A stretch of DNA of 64,000 bases from Mactromeris polynyma (GCA_032209605.1 JASFXZ010000001.1:6138001-6202000); one strand, 5' to 3'; positions 1 to 12,805 are shown, numbered from the stretch's first letter. Program-made: numbers and translations. Notes: generated by a model not told the origin, from the sequence alone.

Positions 1-254
1 GCATCTAATAATGATAGTCATAAATTGTGTGACCGGGCTGATAACATGAACTTAGCATTAATAAATGTTACACATGCTCAGTTATATGTATATGTACTGT
101 TATAGCGGGGTTTTAGATATATCCATTCATATTTTTGTCGGGAGCAGGTGAAATATTACTAGATTGAATCCTTGCATAACGAATCTAGAACGTAGATGTC
201 AAAAGTAATTGAAGAAAAACCGGTCACGACCTTAATTGTACTGTCAGTTATGTA
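1..254. other. AT-rich non-coding stretch
   Basis: No open frame, repeat or RNA gene that I can support is visible here. Confidence 0.6.
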
Positions 255-832
255 AAACAAGAGGGTCATGGTGGCCCTATATCGTTCACCTAAGTACATT
301 TATGTCTCAAAGGAGATTAAGAGAATTTTAAATGATTTGACCTCGTGACCTACTTGTTGACCCCACATGAACCAGTACCACACTGGACTTGCAATTTATT
401 AAGACAAACATTCTGATTAAGTTTTGTGTAGTTCCGGTAGAAAATACAGTCTCCCGATAATCCACAAGGATTTTCCATCATTTGATCCTGTGATCATCTT
501 TTTGACCCCAGAATACCCAGTTTCAATATAGACCTAGATGTTATTAAGGCAAAGATTGTGACCATGTCTCATATAGATAAAGTAAAAAATGTGACCTCTG
601 AAGTGTTAACAAGGTTTTACTATAATTGGACCTAGTGACCTAGTTTTTGACACCAGATGACCCATTTCGAACATGGCCTAGAAACAAACATTCTGATCAA
701 GTTTCATGCAGAACAGGTAAACTATGTTACCTCTAGAGTGTAAACAGTCTAAATTGTTGACGACGGACGACGATGGACACAGGGCGATCCCACTGGCTCA
801 CCTTGAGAACTTCGTGCTCAGGTGAACTAAAA
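255..832 (+). mobile_element. Bivalve-type non-autonomous interspersed repeat with terminal hairpin
   Basis: The element starts with an 'aacaagagggtcatggtggc' type head, itself part-palindromic. It contains three diverged units of about 145 bp (from about 333, 481 and 627). Each unit opens with 'tttga(c)ct..tgacct..tttttgac' and continues with 'aacattctga(t)caagtt' and 'tgacctct(a)gagtgt' motifs. It ends in a 'gacgacggacgacgatggac' run and an imperfect hairpin, with arms at 797-807 and 817-826 and loop 'aacttcgtg'. I recognise this family as abundant in bivalve genomes; that is recollection, not a search. There is no coding capacity. How it moves is unknown to me. It abuts the 32/64-bp array that follows. 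Confidence 0.8.
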
Positions 833-870
833 AGTCAGCGAGTTTCATCTAGACAAAAATATCACAATTT

Positions 871-1510
871 ACAGCATCATAACACGGCCCACGTCCCAAA
901 TTACATCATCATGTCAGGACCCATGTCCCCAATTACATCATCATATCAGGGCTCATATCCCAAATTACAACATCATATCAGGACCCATGTCCCCAATTAC
1001 ATCATCATATCAGGGCTCATATCCCAAATTACAACATAATATCAGGACCCATGTCCCCAATTACATCATCATATCAGGGCTCATATCCCAAATTACAACA
1101 TCATATCAGGACCCATGTCCCCAATTACATCATCATATCAGGGCTCATATCCCAAATTACAACATCATATCAGGACCCATGTCCCCAATTACATCATCAT
1201 ATCAGGGCTCATATCCCAAATTACAACATCATATCAGGACCCATGTCCCCAATTACATCATCATATCAGGGCTCATATCCCAAATTACAACATAATATCA
1301 GGACCCATGTCCCCAATTACATCATCATATCAGGGCTCATATCCCAAATTACAACATCATATCAGGACCCATGTCCCCAATTACATCATCATATCAGGGC
1401 TCATATCCCAAATTACAACATCATATCAGGACCCATGTCCCCAATTACATCATCATATCAGGGCTCATATCCCAAATTACAACATCATATCAGGACCCAT
1501 GTCCCCAATT
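871..1510. repeat. Minisatellite, 32-bp monomers organised as a 64-bp dimer
   Basis: About 20 monomers of 32 bp alternate as two subtypes, one with core 'atatcagggctcatatccc' and the other with 'atatcaggacccatgtcccc', so the true repeat period is 64 bp. The first monomer (871-902) is the most diverged and the later ones are nearly identical. This is typical of unequal exchange or slippage with a decayed edge. Open frames through it are artefacts of the array. Confidence 0.97.
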
Positions 1511-4009
1511 ACATTATAATATCATATATTATTTGAACATATCTATCAAAAAGTGAAAACAATTAACAATAGTTATAGAACTTAGATATGCGCCCTACTA
1601 TTGTTCCTGCTGGGATGAAGACGACGAATACAGGGAACCATTATGACAACTATTGAACATTTCACGTCTGACAGTCGACCAGTCATTTACTGAAGGTGCA
1701 CATATGTTCAACGTTTACCATATATAATGTGGCTGGATTCAACAATTCGGAAAGTTAATGGTGATAATTACAAGCTATTTAATACGGCGTACATTTAGCT
1801 TCTTAAAGTTGACAAAATGTTAACCATTGTGTAAATCGATTCTCATATTAGTATTGTTGACAGGTTGAAACGCAAACATTCGTAGATGTATACAATGTCC
1901 CTAATTACCCATAATGCACAATGGGGGACAATGGGACTCTTCACTATGAGAGGTGAAATACCGCAGACTTGTCCCGCCCACTACTCTCTCTACTTGGGCG
2001 GCTTCCCGTGTAGTTGAATTGAATTTTATCAAATTCTACATTTATAGTTGAATATTTGTCTGAATACACACGAGCCATACTCCTCGTTTACATATTAATA
2101 AAGAATAAAACCATTGACTTATTAATGTCTTATGATAAATGGATTTATTGTTAAAAGTTTAGTAATTAATTTTCATGAGCAATGTTAGAAAGGCGGAAAC
2201 ATGCGGGAATTATTTCACCCTATAAGTGGAAAACATAGATTAATTACATTTATACTTTGATTTATGAGAAACGAAATAATTCAAGTTGTCGCGAGGAAGC
2301 TTTGTGGTGGTTTTTCTTTTGCTGTTCGTGAGTCTCGTAAAAACCACAAAAATAATGACATCATTTCCTGTTCGTTTATTTTAGTTCAAAATCGTCGAAT
2401 CTTTTATTATCACTTCACAATCTGATATTACATTAGTATTTAATAAATAAATAATCATCTTAACATGCGTATAATGACCCCGCCCAGCTTATGTTGCCAA
2501 ATATATGCTGATTACAATGCTGAAAAAACGGGCTAAATTTCGAATTACGCGTGCAAGTGCACGTACAATACCACGTAGTGATATCAACTTCCATCTATCT
2601 GTGCAACATTGTTTCAAATCATTAATGGTAACAGATTTACGACAAAGTAAATTATATAAATTATACATCAATAACAAATGTCTTAAACCGAGGCCCAATA
2701 AATACACCGACCTCTGAACACATCAACACCTGTCCAACATTAAATTTATGAGATTTCAATACTTTATTTTGTCATTTTTCGGTCTGCATTGATTAAAACT
2801 CGTTAAACAAACCTTACTACTGATATCATTGTTTCATGAACGACAATTATCATTAAGGTCTAGCAATAAATAGGATGACACGTTATCACACAACGTATCA
2901 GTTATAGCACGGCGATACTACCGGGTAATAAATCTGATATCAATCATTGACTGGTTGCTGGCATTTAGGTAACTCACGAGATTTTCGGTAAGGTCTCGTG
3001 ATATCTACCGCTTACAAACAGAAAAAAGCCGCCCGAGTACATAAAACCTGCCAAATGTTGGCCCAGCAGACGCTTGAATATTCTTTGACCTTATTTTGAT
3101 GAGATGTTATCGTTATTAATACAATATTTACGATGATATGCAGTTTTATATCTTACAAATTCATCATAGGTATAGAATAGCAGACATAAAAGTACGAGAA
3201 ATAAGTAAGCCATGATTAATTAGTTTTGTAGTTAGCTTGTATAATGTTCGATGTACAACATTGGGTGTGAGCCGTATTAAGTTCTCATTTAAAATACACA
3301 TTCATTCAATGAAAGTAATATCTAGTTCAAATTCCATTGAGGTGCAATTCATATTTAGTATTTATTTCCATAAATAGGTATTCAACTATTGTGTTCTGCA
3401 CAACGCGAGGTAACCCCACTTGCTATGTAATTGTTATATACGCGTCACCCATATCTCCACGGGGGTTGTCAGTGACTGGGTGTAACACTTTCACATCTGC
3501 AAGCAAATATTTCTGTCTATTCACAATGACAGAAGTAATCTATCAATGTATACAATATTCAACACGTCACAGTCGTGTTTATGTTTGATATTTTTGTTGC
3601 AACCATACGAACTCGTGTTTTTTTCAATCGGAAATTCTCTGTTAACATTGGAATCAATTCACTATATACGCGGTTACTAAGAACTTGCTTAAAGCAGGAT
3701 AAATATTGACTACCAATGATGTGATGTTGCTATTTGAGAAATACATCATGTTCCATTTAAAGTGAACCACATTATTTATTCTTATTATACGGACAATGAT
3801 TTCCGACCCCTATCAGTGGATGCTATAAATTAGTTCACATATTTTTACCATATCTAAAGATTCATCATCAACGAGTATTGAGAAAAAATTGACCATTCAT
3901 GCGTCACACGTCATGACTTAAAAATAAAGAAACGAATTTCTATTGAGATTGAAATCAAAAAAACGATACCTGGAACACTTTAAGTCTGCGCTTCCCGCGT
4001 ATCTCCTGT
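1511..4009. other. Non-coding stretch, no gene recognised
   Basis: AT-rich sequence. A short inverted repeat lies around 1974-2007 ('ccgccca' pairing with 'tgggcgg' around a 'ctactctctctact' loop). Frames of about 70 codons at 2489-2717 overlap on both strands, and a frame at 3337-3588 has no recognisable similarity. I do not call any of them genes. Confidence 0.55.
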
Positions 4010-4345
4010 GTTCCATACACCTGCCTGGTTGCTCTGTGGACAAGTTCTCGTCTCGGGTGTGGCAGGTCATGGGTCGATTCAAGGTGAAGGTTACAGTATA
4101 CTTAAGTCCTTGAATACGGCACTGGTAGTTACCTCGTCGGTTCTTAGTCATACAAGGGTTGGGATAGGACAAGTTGATCAGGTGTCAGAGTACTGTGACA
4201 CCGTGCGGTACATGTATCATGGCACGTGTCTATGGTGAGGTATCACAGGGTGGTCTCACTACATATCTGCAACAAGCAAGCAGATAGATACCATAGAACT
4301 TAAACAATATTGGCGGGACGTAAAACCCAACACGCACACTTATTT
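4010..4345 (+). mobile_element. Degenerate tRNA-derived SINE-like element
   Basis: The head resembles a tRNA gene with a B-box-like 'gggtcgattcaagg' at about 4071-4084 and a weak A-box-like segment at about 4027-4040, the two RNA polymerase III internal promoter elements. The body ('gtatcacagggtggtctcac', 4241-4260) and tail ('gacgtaaaacccaacacg', 4318-4335) resemble the core and 3' end of molluscan SINEs with a conserved central domain, of the Nin-DC or Meta-SINE kind. That family placement is from memory. It is locally richer in GC than its surroundings and too decayed to be active. Confidence 0.6.
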
Positions 4346-4562
4346 CTGCCTTGCACGCAACTAACACGGTGCACGCACTGCAGTAGATTTCAAAACTTCA
4401 AGTGAAAAGCGTGAATATTGTACACATCACGAATTTCACGACTTTCCAATTTTCTTTTTTTAGCATTTTATTCAACAAATATGATTACCAGTTATAACGC
4501 TCAACAACAATGTGTTTCCTGCGTAAACAATATGACGCGTCCACAGGAGATAGTCACGAGTT

Positions 4563-4658
4563 CTCTCCCTTTATCTCTTGTAGATTTCTCTCCCTTTATT
4601 CCTTCTATAGTATGTGTATATATAGTATTCTCATACTGAATAAAGGATAAAGGGAGAG
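4563..4658. repeat. Inverted repeat, 13-nt perfect arms
   Basis: 'ctctccctttatc' at 4563-4575 is the exact reverse complement of 'gataaagggagag' at 4646-4658. A second copy of the left arm ('ctctccctttat', 4588-4599) could pair with the same right arm, so two alternative hairpins are possible. It could be a tiny MITE remnant or a chance foldback. Confidence 0.75.
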
Positions 4659-4659
4659 C

Positions 4660-6698
4660 ACCGTAGAAAGGGTTAAGGGTGAAAACTTGTGACAATTTCC
4701 TTTGGACGTGTCCGTTTAAGTGATAGATATATGTCGAAAACTAGTATATCTTTATTTTTTGTTCAAGGGTTATATTTTACTTAAACTGTCGTCCAGTATG
4801 TAAATCATTAATCTATCGCAACATATCGGCAATTTCCGTACAGTTCGGAAGTAGACCTCGAAGGATACGTGATGCGATTTTCTATAAGACAGCTGACCAA
4901 GGAACCGCAATTCAACATTATCTAAATGTTGTGTGCGCCTCGTATTCCTAATATGTATTTCGGCGACCAATTTGGAACTACTTCTCCCCACCATACTTCC
5001 GTGGTCTGTGTTTAAAAAATAGCCGAGGAGAGTCGATTGCACTTTCTATATTTGTTCTATGAGAACATATTGCACGACTCTGGGGGAAATACAGGGTTAT
5101 ATTATCTATACAGTACATCGATAGCAAAGGCATGACGTCATAGCTGTCTTATAATGCAAAGTGACAAAACATTATTTTGTAATTTTTCATTTACGCAGAC
5201 GACATGTTGAAGACAGAAAACTTGTAGAGCAACATAGCTCTACATTGCATTATACATGTATACTGAAAAGAATACAAAAATGAAAATTTGATTTATATTG
5301 ACACGAATTCATCTCAAAGAGACTTTGCACATCCAACATCTTTTCACCATTATATTCACAAATACCACGTTAATGTTGGGGCACAATGCGCAGCCAGTCT
5401 GTCGTTCCTGTGAAATGTTCATATATATTTTTTGCAAACATCACTAACACAGAACGCTACAAACATGTCGAGTCATACATGGCACCAAATGAACTGAAGT
5501 TGAATAATTACACGGTAGGCGTGGGTATAACGTTTGCTGGTTTTATCTGATGGTGAAATAAATTTAATTAAAGACATTTTTGCCTTTCTTAGAGGATTTG
5601 ATTAACAATTTCATAGAATAGATGACATATTTGTTAGATTAGACTTGCAAGGGGATATTGCCCTAGAAATAAGATATAAATGTGTTAGTTGAATTAACGT
5701 TAATATACCGGCAGTTGAATTTCATAAAGCCTGTCTCACTGATATAAACCTTACCACAGACACGTTACAGTAACAATATGGCAAATACATTCAAACACCA
5801 CTTCTTCTTTCTGACATCCGACTTACTATTTCTGATTTTATTCTGAAAGTTCACAATACATCTGTATGTAAAGTGTGATGAACATGATATTACCACAACA
5901 CTATATGGAATACAAAATACAGGTTTTCCTTTTACAGAAATAAAAATAATCTGCAAGTGGATTCAACTTAAAATGAGGCGTCTAAGGTGACATTTTCATA
6001 ATGTAAAAACTGCTTATGTCACGTACGAGCCTCACTACTGGAAAACAAATTGAATATGAATTTATGATTAATGCGAATACAAGTTCCATCAAAGCGCCCA
6101 TTTAACGCGTTTTTTGTGCATTTTTTGCGAATCATGTGTATTAAATTCAGGTAGATCACATGATTAATTCCTTTTATTTGATCTCTTAAGTGGTTTATGA
6201 CGTCACGAGCGGTTACCTTTGTTCTGATCGCGGGGGTGTACACAATGTCCGTACACCGCAAGCATTCAACCTTTGTCGTGTCACCTTTACTTCACAATCA
6301 GACTCCTTTGTGAACATTATAAATATATGAATGATAATTATACAGTGCTGTTAATATGTCCGTCAATATAAGTGTAAGCAAACAAGATAATGTAGCGATG
6401 ATGTATGCAACTCTACGTGAAGAACAATACAAGTCAGCATTTTGACGTTTTTTCTTTGACAGCAAGTACACCATTGCATGATGGGAAGGGTGATATTCAA
6501 CGCTGGAGGAATTATTTCTATAAAAGTAGTTATTTTGTTTTCTCAGTGAATGAGAAGTGAATGACTCACTGTGTTTCAGTGTATCATTGGGGCGATATCG
6601 ATTTGATTCAATCAGAGACCTAAATAAAATATTGTTGCTGGTACTGCTTCTGTAAAAATGGCACGAATGAACAAATTTCGCCATACGACTAATATTTC
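4660..6698. other. Non-coding stretch with weak minus-strand frames
   Basis: A 90-codon minus frame (4770-5042) has a fairly even amino-acid mix, and a 128-codon minus frame (6298-6684) has one hydrophobic segment near its C-terminus. Neither has a recognised domain, splice context or start context that I would defend. The rest is AT-rich with no visible structure. Confidence 0.5.
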
Positions 6699-8270
6699 AC
6701 ATAACGAACCAAGAGGTACTAGCAGGGAGGAGACACACAAAACAATACATAACGAACCAAGTGATACACGTAGGGAGGAGACACACAACAATACATAACG
6801 AACCAAGAGGTACACGCAGGGAGGAGACACACAAAACAATACATAACGAACCAAGAGGTACACACAGGGAGGGGACACACAGCACAATACATAACGAACC
6901 AAGAGGTACACGTAGGGAGGGGACACACAACACAATACATAAAGAACCAAGTGGTACTAGCAGGGAGGAGACACACAAAACAATACATAACGAACCAATA
7001 GGTACACGCAGGGAGGAGACACACAACACAATACATAACGAACCAAGAGGTACTAGCAGGGAGGAGACACACAAAACAATACATAACGAACCAAGAGATA
7101 CACGTAGGGAGGAGACACACAAAACAATACATAACGAACCAAGAGGTACTAGCAGGGAGGAGACACACAAAACAATACATAACGAACCAAGAGGTACACG
7201 CAGGGAGGAGACACACAAAACAATACATAACGAACCAAGAGGTACTAGCAGGGAGGAGACACACAAACAATACATAACGAACCAATAGGTACACGCAGGG
7301 AGGAGACACACAAAACAAAACATAACGAACCAAGAGGTACACGCAGGGAGGGGCACACAACACAATACATAACGAACCAAGAGGTACACGCAGGAGGAGA
7401 CACACACAACAATACATAACGAACCAAGAGATACACGCAGGGAGGAGACACACACAACAATACATAACGAACCAAGTGGTACTAGCAGGGAGGAGACACA
7501 CAAAACAATACATAACGAACCAAGAGATACACGCAGGGAGGAGACACACACAACAATACATAACGAACCAAGTGGTACTAGCAGGGAGGAGACACACAAA
7601 ACAATACATAACGAACCAAGAGGTACGCGCAGGGAGGGGACACACAACACAATACATAACGAACAAAGAGGTACTAGCAGGGAGGAGACACACAAAACAA
7701 TACATAACGAACCAAGAGGTACACGCAGGGAGGAGACACACAACACAATACATAACGAACCAAGAGGTACTAGCAGGGAGGAGACACACACAACAATACA
7801 TAACGAACCAAGAGATACACGTAGGGAGAAGACACACAAAACAATACATAACGAACCAAGAAGTACTCGCAGGGAGGAGACACACAAACAATACATAACG
7901 AACCAAGAGGTACACGCAGGGAGGGGACACACAACACAATACATAACGAACCAAGAAGTACTCGCAGGGAGGAGACACACAAACAATACATAACGAACCA
8001 AGAGATACACGTAGGGAGAGGACACACAACACAATACATAACGAACCAAGAGGTACACGCAGGGAGAGGACACACAACACAATACATAACGAACCAAGAG
8101 ATACACGCAGGGAGAGGACACACAACACAATACATAACGAACCAAGAGGTACACGCAGGGAGGGGACACACAACACAATACATAACGAACCAAGAAGTAC
8201 TCGCAGGGAGGAGACACACAAACAATACATAACGAACCAAGAGATACACGCAGTGAGAGGACACACGAAC
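6699..8270. repeat. Minisatellite, 48-bp unit, about 33 copies
   Basis: The unit core is 'acataacgaaccaagaggta' followed by a 'cagggaggagacacacaa' half. Units differ mainly at a 'cacgcag' versus 'ctagcag' site, at 'ggagac' versus 'ggggac', and by 1-2 base indels. Because 48 is a multiple of three, both strands carry very long open frames of repetitive, low-complexity translation, which I reject as genes. A lone diverged unit lies at 30367-30410. Confidence 0.97.
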
Positions 8271-8534
8271 CTTTAGACACCCCTTATTGATTGAAATCAA
8301 GCGCTGCTTACGTGTTCTACTCGTCCATGTCGGTATCAATTCAAGCCATTTGTAAACATTTGCCAAATATTCCATCATTTTCACCACGCTCTGGACGGAT
8401 TTATAGAACAGCGATGTGGAACCAGACTGCTGCATACTGGACTATCAGTGCTTTGATAAATAGCGCGCGAACCTGATAGATAGAATAGCCAAGTGCGCGA
8501 TTTACTATAGGTTAGACTTTTTTTATTTTGGGTC
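8271..8534. other. Unassigned stretch
   Basis: Slightly more GC-rich unique sequence follows the 48-bp array. No gene or repeat is recognised. Confidence 0.5.
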
Positions 8535-8705
8535 CAGTATCACCATATCTGGTCAGTAAGGACTATTTCATGTGCAAAATAAAAGAACAGTTGTCAAAGT
8601 AAGATCCATTGAATGGAAAGATGTACGTATGGGGTTGTTCGGTTTTGAAAAAATTACCACTTCCGGTCATGTGGGTTTTGGCAGTGCTGAAACTGTTCGT
8701 ATGTG
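8535..8705 (-). mobile_element. Interspersed repeat, copy A (matches 24690-25115)
   Basis: The reverse complement of about 8536-8700 aligns with 24941-25115. Shared blocks, read on the minus strand, are 'cagcactg', 'gtggtaa.tttt.tcaaaacc', 'cgaacaacc.catacgtac', 'gatcttactttgacaactgt' and 'attttgca.atgaaat'. This copy holds one instance of the segment that is tandemly amplified at 24690-24975, and lacks an insertion of about 45 bp found in the other copy. It has no coding capacity and its family is unknown to me. Confidence 0.75.
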
Positions 8706-9268
8706 AGAACTACGCGGCATGGCTAGCGCCTTATTTGTTTCTTTTTAGATTTAAAGACATGACAAACGCATTTTTACAAGTATAATGGAATTCACTTTTT
8801 GTGTTTGAGCTACATGAAAAACATTTTCCCTGAAGCTTCGATTTAAATATGGAAAAGAAAATGAGCATTAGATCTATATAACCTTAAACTGTTTGCAATA
8901 TACGCATTAATATTTCCGTGAACATTTGTATATATAAAACAAAAACATTTAACACAGTGTAATTGGAAATAAGATATATTCGAATTACGTAATTACGTTA
9001 CTTTCAATGGTTATAAAGTTTATATCTTTGAAAACCAGAATTGCGTATTACGACAATTTTATATGAAAATGTAAACCATAACTCATTCATAATCCATTTA
9101 ACATTGTCATCGTCTCATGTGCATGACAAAGCAGAAATAATCTTAATATATCTTAAATATAGTATTACATGTGTACTATATAATTGACCCTTCCGCATTC
9201 GCACTGTAGGCACGCCCACCTTAGGAACAGGTGCACGTTGTTACTACGTTGGACAAGCGCTTTACAAA
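8706..9268. other. Non-coding stretch
   Basis: AT-rich up to about 9180, then a short GC-richer stretch (9190-9265, 'cgcccacc' at about 9212) just ahead of the small frame at 9269. That stretch could be a promoter or 5' UTR if the frame is real. Confidence 0.4.
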
Positions 9269-9457
9269 ATGGCGACCGACAATGATAAACGTAATGTAAT
9301 TTTGGAGTGTATTCCAAGCGAAATTGCGTTGAATTATCTTTGTGATCAAACTTTGACTCTGCATTTTACACCTGTCTGGTTTCCTGATAAGAGAGTAGTA
9401 CTCAAAACCGTCTGTGACAGACCAAAAATGATCAAAGAAAAATCAAAATCATAGCTA
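9269..9457 (+). CDS. Small hypothetical frame or first coding exon (62 codons with stop)
   Basis: I do not recognise this protein. The start codon sits in a good eukaryotic context (aaaATGg) after a local rise in GC, which is what a first coding exon often looks like. The 62 codons encode a polar N-terminus (MATDNDKRN), a mixed middle with three cysteines and a W-F-P-D-K-R stretch, and a basic end. A GT that could act as a splice donor occurs inside it (after the 'aagaga' at about 9388-9393), so it may be a 5' exon. It could equally be chance. Confidence 0.25.
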
Positions 9458-11934
9458 AATGTCTTGAATGGACATATTTTATACTACAGCGACAAAAAAT
9501 GCACAAAATTGACATCTATGGATAATATAAAGATATTTTGTAATGTCTATTATAATCTGACATCAAAAATACTTTATAATGAAGGGTTTATTTGTTAAAA
9601 GTCCATGTGGTAAATATTTTGTTTTGAAATTGACAAAATAGTCAGTTAAATAAATAATTTAGTGAGAGGACAGACATTACAATATTAGGATTATTTCTCA
9701 AATCTTCAATAAATCATTCAACACATATTTCTAAAAAATCCAGAAATTATGCCTTAAAGAAACAAGGCCAGTTTTGGCTTTGACAAATTATATAATATTA
9801 CGCAATAAACAATATTGTCCCCTGTGTGCACTATCTAGATAGCAATCTTGTCCAGACCCCTAATCAGCATTTCTCTTTGTCTGCCCCAGTTGGAATCCAA
9901 TACACACACAAGCAGTGTTTCCTGTCGCCATCTGACACATACATACAGTACAGTTGAGAAGTGTCAACTATTTTTATAGTCTTTAACTAAAAGACCACTG
10001 ATCACCACTGATCAGGTCTGTGTTGAATGTTATAAAATGTGTTTATTATTTAAGAGCTTAATTCAACATAGGTGTGATTTTTAGGGTTTAAACCTGATAT
10101 ATTACTCATTTCTGTCCTATCATAAGCTGTAAACACCAGTGAAAATGAAATAATGAAGAAATCAGAACTTTTCTAATTCTTATAAATTACGTTTGAAAGA
10201 AATACTCAACAGTGAGTAATCAATACCAGTAAATCACCGGTATTTTCATTTTTTCACTAGTATTAACAAAAATAGTAAGATTTCTGCATATATGTTTATG
10301 GCTATACAATTTTTTTAATCTCAAAATTATTGATATTATAACTGATTCTGGGCATTTTTAGTTTTACAAACTAGGCCTGTGTGGCTAATTTATATAGTAA
10401 TGTCCACCCTAAGAAAATGAAATATCCAAATACTTACTTAAATGCTGGTGAAAGTCAAATATTGTAGTTTATCAAAACAATATAATGTTCATTCAATACG
10501 CAGATATATTGATCATATCAGTCATTTATATAAAATGCAACTTATTAAAACCAGAAGATGAGAAGGATAGTTTGGCGAAATAAACCTTCATCGCTTTCTA
10601 ATTATTGATTCGAATGACATAATTAAGCAAGAATTTAGCTAATCAGTGTAAATTGTTTAACAGTATGTTGATTTATTTCGTACCGAGTCGGTTCGTACCC
10701 AATTTATGCCAAAACTATTTTTAATGAACACGAAATTCTCTGATGCGTATTCAGACAGATTTTACTGTAACATACATGTATCTCTATGATAAAAGTTTCA
10801 ATTAAAATGTAAAGATTGTCGATATTGGATTTAATAAAAAACATGATTTGATGATACAGTGAATTCACACATGATCTGGACTTCATTTTGGCTGACATAC
10901 GACCAATTTATTTACATAAAACAGGTATTGTATTAGTTCAACATTTTTTACAGAATACCTATATAAGTGAGTGACCTCCCCATGTATAATATAAATCAGA
11001 ATTTGCTATAATGGTGACGTAATAATGCTACACTGACACATATAAAACAAATTGATGGGCTAATTCTGTCAACAATAACTGATGCATTGTTGCACTATTT
11101 AGACACGCATATCGGTGCGTGTTTGTTTATTTCACAAAATTGTAACAAACATTTGTAGCCCAAAGAAAACTTGGTACATAGAATGGCTACATTAGATTCA
11201 TTCCAATCAACTTTGTCATTGTTTTCATATTTCACGATTTGGCAGATGCGATCAGCCCAACGTTCATATAATCTCAAACACTAAATAAGTCTGTCCTTAC
11301 ATTCTGTAAATAGAGACATTCAAACAATTCACTACTATTTATCTGACTTTTAGCGCATTTTTAACACGCGGTGATGCTATATTTAATCTCTCGTGTTACA
11401 AGGTTATACCACGTGTACTCTCGCGATAACATTCCACACATAAATTGTAGAATTCCTCACAATGTAAAACCACGATAAGTACAAAGTCTCGCACAGGCTC
11501 GTGTAATTATGTGAAGAATTAAGTGCAAAAGCTCCGTTTATATGACTCATCTTTGCCCTCATCCACAAAACAGCTCACATTGAATTGTTCTTGACTTTTC
11601 AACCTCCATCTCCATACTTTACGTTCATGTTTAGTTTACAAAACTCAGGGAAATTTCTCAACTCGAATCTTGATAGCTCGACCATTAAGACGTCGATGCT
11701 GGTGTTCATTGAATGGTGGTAACCGTAAAATGGCGATGATCTATATGAAATCTACAATTCGACCTATCATCCATATAATTAGAGGTTACTACTTAACGGA
11801 CATCGGGCGATAATTGGTCACGTGCGTTAGCTCAGATATGATTTAATTGTTGTCTTACATAATTGTTCCAAATAATCATTCAAACATTTGTTCAAACTTA
11901 AAACAATGATCGATCTATAAGGTTATACACCTCA
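9458..11934. other. AT-rich non-coding stretch
   Basis: About 2.5 kb with no supported gene, array or RNA. Only short frames of about 60 codons occur, with no recognisable content. Confidence 0.6.
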
Positions 11935-12062
11935 GTCCGGAGACCAGCCTCAAATCCCAGGCTTCTGATTGGTTGCTTTTTATAGCACAGTCTTTAAATT
12001 AACCAATGGCATGACTACGTGCTGATACTGATCAAACCTTATGCCCGACTTTTCTAACATTT
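11935..12062 (+). mobile_element. MITE-like interspersed element, copy 1 (partner at 43285-43402)
   Basis: It begins 'ccggagaccagcctc', followed by 'ggcttctgattggttgc', 'acagtctttaaatt' and 'aaccaatggca'. The same order of blocks is found on the opposite strand at 43285-43402. The 'ggagaccag' end here and the 'ctggtctcc' end of the other copy suggest a terminal inverted repeat. No coding capacity. Confidence 0.65.
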
Positions 12063-12107
12063 GTGATACTCAAAACAATACGCAGTACACTACTTTTGTT
12101 TCTGTGC

Positions 12108-12420
12108 GACTTTCACCGCCTTGTTATATTGATTACATTCAAGGCCGACCATTCATGACTTTCACCGCCTTGTTATATTGATTACATTCAAGGCCGACCA
12201 TTCATGACTTTCACCGCCTTGTTATATTGATTACATTCAAGGCCGACCATTCATGACTTTCACCGCCTTGTTATATTGATTACATTCAAGGCCGACCATT
12301 CATGACTTTCACCGCCTTGTTATATTGATTACATTCAAGGCCGACCATTCATGACTTTCACCGCCTTGTTATATTGATTACATTCAAGGCCGACCATTCA
12401 TGACTTTAACCGACTTATGA
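12108..12420. repeat. Minisatellite, 49-bp unit, 6 copies
   Basis: Six essentially identical units ('gactttcaccgccttgttat' start) run with starts every 49 bp from 12108, followed by a truncated diverged copy at 12402. The near absence of mutations between units implies recent expansion. Confidence 0.97.
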
Positions 12421-12615
12421 ATAATATAAATACATAGAAAGTATTATTCTACATCTCTTAATTTATCTTTTACAATTTATACCAGAACTTTGTCATGCAT
12501 GTTGACTTGCATACTTGAGTAGGTTTGTATTACAAGCTGCTACAATCATATTGCAATTATGTGATGGAAATTAATAGTATGAAGTTTTTAATGAGTTGTT
12601 TTGCAGGAACAACTC

Positions 12616-12743
12616 GTTTGCAATGTAGCGATACATTCTGTTTAGTACAACAACACTAACCTATCGATATAGTACTGATTGTTTGCAATGTAGCGATACA
12701 TTCTGTTTAGTACAAGAACAATAACCTAATATAGTAGTGATTG
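12616..12743. repeat. Tandem duplication, about 65 bp, 2 copies
   Basis: 'gtttgcaatgtagcgataca' occurs at 12616 and 12681, with matching flanks ending in 'agta.tgattgt'. This looks like an early two-copy stage of the process that made the large arrays nearby. Confidence 0.9.
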
Positions 12744-12805
12744 TATGGAAAGAATTGGTGGGCAATGTTTGTAAGATGGAAATATAGTTTCAGAGAATCC
12801 AAACA

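Noticed and set aside
4770..5042. 90-codon minus frame with fairly protein-like composition
   Set aside because: No recognised similarity, no start or splice support; left as a weak possibility only.
6298..6684. 128-codon minus frame with one hydrophobic segment
   Set aside because: Adjoins the array edge, has a serine/asparagine-rich AT-driven composition and no supporting signals.
6697..8280. Minus-strand open frames of more than 500 codons rich in C, V, L and S
   Set aside because: They coincide with the 48-bp array, occur in two overlapping frames at once with an antisense counterpart, and encode only the repeat unit.
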